Positions 61,901 to 64,000 of a DNA stretch of 64,000 nucleotides are shown here, piece by piece. Source of the stretch: Amphiduros pacificus (lineage: Eukaryota; Annelida; Polychaeta; Phyllodocida; Hesionidae); assembly GCA_949316495.1 (NCBI GenBank), contig OX439005.1, forward strand, positions 25,832,217 to 25,896,216, in the 5' to 3' direction. The translations under genes and the position numbers were made by a program. The notes under the pieces were generated by a model. The model was not told where the DNA came from. It searched no databases and worked only from the letters and a program-made list of their open reading frames with translations. Numbering within the stretch: the first letter of the stretch is position 1; each line of letters starts with the position of its first letter.

Positions 61901-62802
61901 CAAGGAAATGTGAGGCAATGTCGGCAGAGGTAGTGAGAAGATTGAACGACTGGCACCAGATACAATGCAGAGTATTACATGCACTGAGTTCTGTCAGAAG
62001 AAGAATATATTGAATATGCAGAAGTGATAACTGCTCAAACCTGTCTACTGAACATGTGAATTTTGTGAAGTTGATATCCTGGATTGCATTTTTTTTTTAA
62101 AATGGGGAAAAACAAATCATGGGACACAGTTCATTGTATTTTTTGCATTCAGTGCATTCTTTGCCTCATTTCCAGTCATTCAAAATATGAAATATCTGTA
62201 ATATATTCATGTAATCGCAGGTAAAAATGAACCCTGATATGTAACAATACAAGTTGATACTGGTCGCAAAAAAGGGAACTTCACCCCAGCCCTGACAGTA
62301 TTCAGATAACCCATAATACCAGAATTCAATACTTTGATAACAAGACAACAACTGATTTCAACAACAGACCACAAAGAGCCAGCCATTGAAATTTGTTTCC
62401 CAAATTGTCTGTACTTCCAACTAGATAGCACTCGTAGAACACACCAACTTAATCCTTCAACAAGTATTTATACAAATTTGCAACATTGGAACATCTTATC
62501 AGTATAATTACATAAAACCAACACAAAAAAGCATCATATTTCAACACACTTTTTTCACCCTGGATTCTTTGCATTGAATAGTAGAGTCAACAATGCTGAT
62601 GAAACTGATGATTCTGATAGAAATTAAACTGGATATTTTTTTTAGTAATATTTATTTTACTAACATCTGTTACCTACCATTGACACAAGTGTAGTGGTTA
62701 CAACAGAATCCGGGATGTCTGGTTGCCGGAGCTAGGATCCGGAGCTGTAATCCATCCGTACATTCCGGTATCAGACATTCTCCTATTGGTTTGCATCCAC
62801 AT
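28497..62802 (-). CDS. CRIM1: CRIM1 orthologue (cysteine-rich motor neuron 1), N-terminus outside the window
   Basis: Eleven exons give about 757 residues in the order of vertebrate CRIM1: a cysteine module ending CCNHYTCVN, VWC1, VWC2, four antistasin-like repeats, VWC3 to VWC6, an acidic stalk, one transmembrane helix and a cytoplasmic tail. The VWC3 exon is especially telling, with CALITCPVP and DGCRRCFC close to human CALITCPVP and DGCRECYC. Human CRIM1 is about 1036 residues, so about 300 N-terminal residues (signal peptide, IGFBP-like domain, first cysteine modules) should lie beyond 64000. CRIM1 is a type I membrane protein that binds BMP/TGF-beta-family ligands through its VWC domains; that role is family knowledge. 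All junctions from VWC1 onward are phase 1, so each module is a symmetric exon. Introns are GT-AG. One intron is about 24 kb and another about 4.6 kb, both swollen by satellites. Confidence 0.93.
29245..29334 (-). CDS. CRIM1: CRIM1 exon: Ser/Thr-rich and acidic juxtamembrane stalk
   Basis: This 90-nt exon encodes about 30 residues with a Ser/Thr/Pro-rich part and a DDDDD run just before the membrane exon. Acceptor TTGTAG, donor GTATTA, both phase 1. It joins ...CPLCAND to ...DDQGPDEG. Confidence 0.8.
29551..29742 (-). CDS. CRIM1: CRIM1 exon: VWC6
   Basis: This is a full von Willebrand factor C repeat: VVCIHRGVEYSLGERW, then CSRCTCDHG, VVCPTMAACP and a CCPLC end. Acceptor TTTCAG, donor GTATGT, phase 1 on both sides, 192 nt. 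Confidence 0.9.
29743..30389 (-). other. CRIM1 intron between VWC5 and VWC6
   Basis: No feature is seen beyond the splice signals. A short exon-like frame at 30304 on the plus strand is the antisense of the VWC5 exon. Confidence 0.5.
30390..30608 (-). CDS. CRIM1: CRIM1 exon: VWC5
   Basis: The VWC pattern is KLCLSPSGMRFSDGDSW, CQSCVCRAGQ, HCFSQTCP and KGQCCPYC. The last motif equals human CRIM1 KGQCCPYC. Phase 1 on both sides, 219 nt. Confidence 0.92.
30946..31155 (-). CDS. CRIM1: CRIM1 exon: VWC4
   Basis: The VWC pattern is TRCHSSDGKPHAEGETW, CTRCICHDGGVLCE, SCPPILC and NTCCPVC, close to human GETW...CTQCTCHSGRVLCE. Acceptor TTTTTAG, donor GTACAC, phase 1 on both sides, 210 nt. Confidence 0.92.
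31386..31619 (-). CDS. CRIM1: CRIM1 exon: VWC3
   Basis: A Thr-rich linker (STTTGQTVVTPAGT) precedes a VWC repeat with CMSVDGHKMEDGESWYDGC, CFCYEGHEMCALITCPVP and GDCCPTC. This is the most strongly conserved module against vertebrate CRIM1. Phase 1 on both sides, 234 nt. Confidence 0.94.
31809..36050. repeat. 56-bp minisatellite, about 65 copies, in a CRIM1 intron
   Basis: The unit contains CACAATGTCACTGTGGTACC, CTACTGATATAATTCCTGCC and then a variable six to seven bases (TCATAAG, CCATACG or CCATAAG). The array is nearly uniform across about 4.2 kb, with edge units more diverged. It is interrupted once by a LINE fragment (34000-34595). It fills most of the intron between the VWC3 exon and the antistasin exon. 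Confidence 0.95.
34000..34595 (+). mobile_element. 5'-truncated LINE (non-LTR retrotransposon) 3' end inside the 56-bp array
   Basis: A frame of about 90 residues holds the typical C-terminal end of invertebrate non-LTR retrotransposon pol: LVQTVYKSLNHMLPD, then VPRTRTNMGKDTLK and ELPEIITKKPTYKSF. The 3' end is AATAAATTATCATCATC. The flanking ATATA (33995-33999 and 34596-34600) fits a target duplication within one satellite unit. Most of the element is missing, as is usual for incomplete reverse transcription. The clade (CR1, Jockey or RTE-X type) is not determined. Confidence 0.8.
36051..36234. other. CRIM1 intron remainder between the array and the antistasin exon
   Basis: Non-satellite intron sequence with the donor of the antistasin exon at its right end. 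Confidence 0.5.
36235..36498 (-). CDS. CRIM1: CRIM1 exon: antistasin-like repeats 2-4
   Basis: Three cysteine repeats end CECAD, GCPRCRCKKC and GCKICKCR. Each has the antistasin pattern C-x(2-6)-C ... G(Y/F)xxxxxGCxxCxC. Acceptor TTCCAG, donor GTATGT, phase 1, 264 nt. Confidence 0.9.
36870..36989 (-). CDS. CRIM1: CRIM1 exon: antistasin-like repeat 1
   Basis: It encodes HCPVLDNCSLLCPVGLQRDK followed by QGCYICRCQP, one antistasin-like unit. Acceptor TTTTTAG, donor GTAACA, phase 1, 120 nt. Confidence 0.88.
36990..38191 (-). other. CRIM1 intron between antistasin 1 and VWC2
   Basis: No gene is seen. A 23-bp stretch at 37931-37953 is identical to part of the 56-bp satellite unit (TGATATAATTCCTGCCCCAT). 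A near-CTCF motif (CCACCAGGGAGC, minus strand) lies at 37748-37759. Confidence 0.6.
38192..38365 (-). CDS. CRIM1: CRIM1 exon: VWC2
   Basis: It has CVSSDGGHFPSGATWQEENN, CLTCRCEEGRVQC, CSIQCSHP and GLCCPVCD. The acceptor follows TTAATCAAG; this is a weak polypyrimidine context but it keeps frame and phase. Donor GTATGC, 174 nt. Confidence 0.88.
38575..38760 (-). CDS. CRIM1: CRIM1 exon: VWC1
   Basis: It has GCSHEGVDHDDGATWQADSC, CKCRLGITFC and PEGECCPVC. The last motif is identical to human VWC1 PEGECCPVC. Acceptor TTTGTAG, donor GTCAGT, phase 1 on both sides, 186 nt. Confidence 0.92.
39010..39293 (-). repeat. Second copy of the 22-kb interspersed repeat, first part only
   Basis: The minus strand starts AGCTCTGCTGACTTCTTTGC and follows the 22022 copy through the GAGGTAGAT ... 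GGTGAAGATTCAGA and ATGTCTT(A/G)GGT(T/G)ATAGCT segments. It lacks the tandem-unit part. Confidence 0.65.
39502..39513 (-). promoter_or_regulatory. CTCF-type motif
   Basis: CCACCTGGGGGC, extended on the minus strand as CAGCCACCTGGGGGCAGCAC, a near-perfect bilaterian CTCF core. Confidence 0.45.
40614..40625 (+). promoter_or_regulatory. CTCF-type motif
   Basis: CCACCAGGTGGC, followed by CCTTC. Confidence 0.4.
40969..40980 (+). promoter_or_regulatory. CTCF-type motif
   Basis: CCACCAGGGGGC within GCCACCAGGGGGCACTGG, the textbook core. Confidence 0.5.
44090..44890. repeat. 18-bp degenerate repeat, strand-asymmetric pyrimidine-rich tract
   Basis: The unit is CACATCTCCTCCTGGTCC (18 bp). It is best conserved at about 44660-44820 and looser on both sides. 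The plus strand is heavily T/C-rich for most of 800 bp. Confidence 0.85.
45360..45750. repeat. 98-bp tandem repeat, four copies
   Basis: Units containing TCAATGATAGCAATATTGC recur at about 45371, 45468, 45566 and 45664. The inner two are most alike. Confidence 0.85.
45751..46819. other. CRIM1 intron sequence without coding features
   Basis: The CTCF-type motif at 46179 is the only feature noted. Confidence 0.45.
46179..46190 (+). promoter_or_regulatory. CTCF-type motif
   Basis: CCACCAGGTGGC, followed by ACTC. Confidence 0.45.
46820..49815. repeat. 62-bp satellite array, about 48 copies
   Basis: The unit contains TATGTTTCTGGTACACTACT, CCATATGATTCTCACATCTG and TATGCTGCAGTTTTATGG. Variants at two or three positions (GGT/GCT, TCTGG/TCCAG, GCC/ACC) recur in blocks, which shows segmental spread within the array. 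Each unit holds CATATG and CTGCAG sites. Confidence 0.95.
49816..50780. other. CRIM1 intron sequence between two arrays
   Basis: Short frames on the plus strand (about 60-70 residues) show no domain and no splice partners. I call nothing here. Confidence 0.45.
50785..51985. repeat. 82-bp tandem repeat, about 14 copies
   Basis: The unit contains CCTCAGCCTATTTTACC, CATATCATCAAGCTTGTTAC and AGCTAGTAATATAATCTATA. The last units toward 52000 are progressively diverged, and one early junction (51008-51018) is irregular. Confidence 0.92.
51986..54050. other. CRIM1 intron sequence without coding features
   Basis: Only the CTCF-type motif at 52335 is noted. Confidence 0.45.
52335..52346 (+). promoter_or_regulatory. 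CTCF-type motif
   Basis: CCACCTGGGGGC within TTGGCCACCTGGGGGCACTG. It matches the consensus both in the core and upstream. Confidence 0.5.
54051..54560. repeat. 19-bp tandem repeat, first family
   Basis: The unit is GGCACACAGGTGAGAAGAA (19 bp), nearly perfect at 54060-54340 and looser beyond. Minus-strand frames of up to 286 residues are the repeat read every 57 nt. Confidence 0.92.
54640..55110. repeat. 19-bp tandem repeat, second family
   Basis: The unit is CACTAGTGAATGGCAAATA or CACTAGTGAAAGGCAGACA. These alternate in the first half as 38-bp dimers. Confidence 0.9.
55111..59180. other. CRIM1 intron, unique-looking sequence
   Basis: No exon is recognised. Two points: a stretch at about 55870-55980 has several TAATTA/TTAATT-type homeodomain cores, and a run of about 13 G occurs near 58855-58867. 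Neither proves function. Confidence 0.4.
59190..59590. repeat. 31-bp tandem repeat, about 13 copies
   Basis: The unit is TTACAAATTAGCCATACAGT plus CATTAGGGGAA (31 bp), with substitutions and a few short indels. Confidence 0.9.
60520..60534 (+). promoter_or_regulatory. RFX X-box motif (3-bp spacer)
   Basis: GTTGCC-CAG-GGTAAC fits the X-box consensus GTNRCC-N(0-3)-RGYAAC. A half-site, AGCAAC, lies just upstream at 60508-60513. Confidence 0.4.
61233..61333 (+). promoter_or_regulatory. Cluster of four RFX X-box-like motifs
   Basis: Two exact X-boxes, GTGGCC-AT-GGCAAC (61233-61246) and GTTACC-CC-AGTAAC (61276-61289), are followed by two near matches, GTCACC-AT-GGCGAT (61304-61317) and ATCACC-CT-GGCAAC (61320-61333). 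Four inverted-repeat sites in 100 bp look like an enhancer rather than chance. RFX factors bind such sites in ciliary and neuronal genes of animals. The assignment is by motif only. Confidence 0.5.
62678..62802 (-). CDS. CRIM1: CRIM1 exon: cysteine module preceding VWC1
   Basis: This 125-nt exon encodes CGCKPIGECLIPECTDGLQL... and ends GFCCNHYTCVN. It corresponds to the human segment RCECLSGLCGFPVCE...GKCCDVFECVN. The acceptor follows TTTTATAG (phase 2 entry) and the donor is GTAGGT (phase 1 exit). It joins in frame with VWC1 across the 24-kb intron to give CVN-ASATGCSHEG, so no exon seems to be missing in between. Confidence 0.85.
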
Positions 62803-64000
62803 CTATAAAACAAACAGCATATTACTCATTAGAATTAAGTTCGTGTTAGGAGATGTTTTATCGCATATACCTTATACCATATTGCTTGGTCAGTTAGGAT
62901 CTCGTGCTATCTCCTGTATACACATGGTATGATGCCTTAAGATTTACCTTCAAATAAGAATATTTATAAGTGAATCATCTGAAAGTTATAAAGGAATATA
63001 TGAATAAATACTAATTTATGATTTCATTTAATTGTAATTTATCTAAAAAAAAACAAAACTTTAGGAAAGGTTCACAAGGTTAAATATAATCTTAACATGA
63101 CTTGAGAAATCTGAAATGCTTATAGAGGCATGTAAGATAACTTAAAACTCACACCAATGTGTGATGGAGATAACATCATAAAGTTGACGATTCAATGACA
63201 GCAATGACTCCAGATAAAGAATGAAGGATCATACTTGTCATGGGGCCTTGACTCATCTTGACATTATAATGACATGATGGCTTTGCCAAACATCCTCAAG
63301 TATGACTTTATCTTGGCGGACAATAACCTTGAATAAGCAATTGTCAGTAAGTATGATGTTGTCAGATATCCCGTAATCACACATGCTAGAATCACAATGG
63401 CAATCATTGAGACTTTGACAAGATACCGCAGGGTGAGTGTCCACAGAGGCTGGGAAAGGGGTACTTACCTGAGGGTTACTGTCCCTATAGAGGTGACAGG
63501 GGGTACTTATATATACCCTCTGATGAGTGATTATCATACACAAAAACACATTCCAACAGTTATATATAGTCATATTCTTATAACGTTTAAAAAATTAAGC
63601 AAAAACTTTTTTTTTTTAATTCAAGAGTAATTTCATCAGTTTATTGCTTAAAAAATTAGAAAAAATTGGTCACTGATTTGATGTCAAGCGGCTTTTTTGT
63701 AGAGATTAAACAATTGCTTCGTCCAATTTAAAGAATTTGTTAATAAATGAGTGCCGTCTTACTTAAACTTTGTACAAAACTATATAAACTGAAGCTGACA
63801 ACTGATGGCAGGTTCCATGAATCAGACAGTGCTCATCACCGCAATACATGCAGCTATGGCTGTATTATCCAGGCTATTATCCGGACCTATGGATCTACAC
63901 CGGATCTCATCTGGGCAAGTTGCCAGTCATCTCCCTCTTGTCTTGTTGTCACCCTTGTCACATGAACTTGTAACAGCCATCTTGTCACCCCAAGCACACC
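62803..64000. other. CRIM1 intron upstream of the 62.7-kb exon, to the window edge
   Basis: The next upstream CRIM1 exon should end in phase 2 with a cysteine module. I could not find it before 64000. Confidence 0.4.

Larger units (their letters stand above)
59591..62677. other. CRIM1 intron, right part
   Basis: Contains the X-box motifs listed separately. No exon is recognised; frames at 61249 and 61481 on the plus strand have no domain. Confidence 0.45.

Overview
The window is animal nuclear DNA. It has AT-rich non-coding sequence, spliced genes with GT-AG introns, tRNA-derived SINEs, LTR and tyrosine-recombinase retroelements, cut-and-paste DNA transposons and many satellite arrays. The protein families (a CRIM1 orthologue and a three-finger Ly6 protein) and the repeat style suggest an invertebrate bilaterian. 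A lophotrochozoan such as a mollusc is my best guess, but I did not identify a species.

Region 1-17 kb holds mobile elements only. In order: a Kolobok-like DNA transposon with TTAA duplications (589-2105); an old, broken tyrosine-recombinase (DIRS-like) retroelement on the minus strand (about 2920-7165) invaded by SINEs; a 63-bp tandem array; two neighbouring MITE-like elements (7847-8416 and 8445-9005); and a compound element. In the compound element a Mutator-like/foldback transposon with 9-bp target duplications (9229-15621) was split by a young Ty3/gypsy LTR retrotransposon (9267-14388).

Region 17.4-21.0 kb is a three-exon Ly6/uPAR-type gene on the plus strand. It encodes a signal peptide, one LU domain and a GPI-type tail. 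Its introns carry a decayed partial copy of exon 2 and two satellite arrays. Region 21-28.4 kb is intergenic. It holds an interspersed repeat with internal 146-bp units, a 2.4-kb 36-bp minisatellite and an (AT)n tract.

From 28.5 kb to the right edge the minus strand carries most of a CRIM1 orthologue (11 exons seen, about 757 residues). In protein order it encodes a cysteine module (62.7 kb), VWC1-2, four antistasin-like repeats, VWC3-6, an acidic stalk, a transmembrane helix and a cytoplasmic tail. The signal peptide, IGFBP-like domain and first cysteine modules lie beyond 64 kb. One 4.6-kb intron is nearly all 56-bp satellite and contains an inserted LINE 3' end. The 24-kb intron between 38.8 and 62.7 kb holds at least six more satellite families, several exact CTCF-type motifs and a cluster of RFX X-box motifs.

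The two host genes converge (Ly6 on plus, CRIM1 on minus). Both encode secreted or cell-surface cysteine-rich proteins, but nothing here links their functions. The most notable features are the nested-element stratigraphy, the CTCF-like and X-box motif clusters, the exon-2 relic and the number of unrelated tandem arrays.
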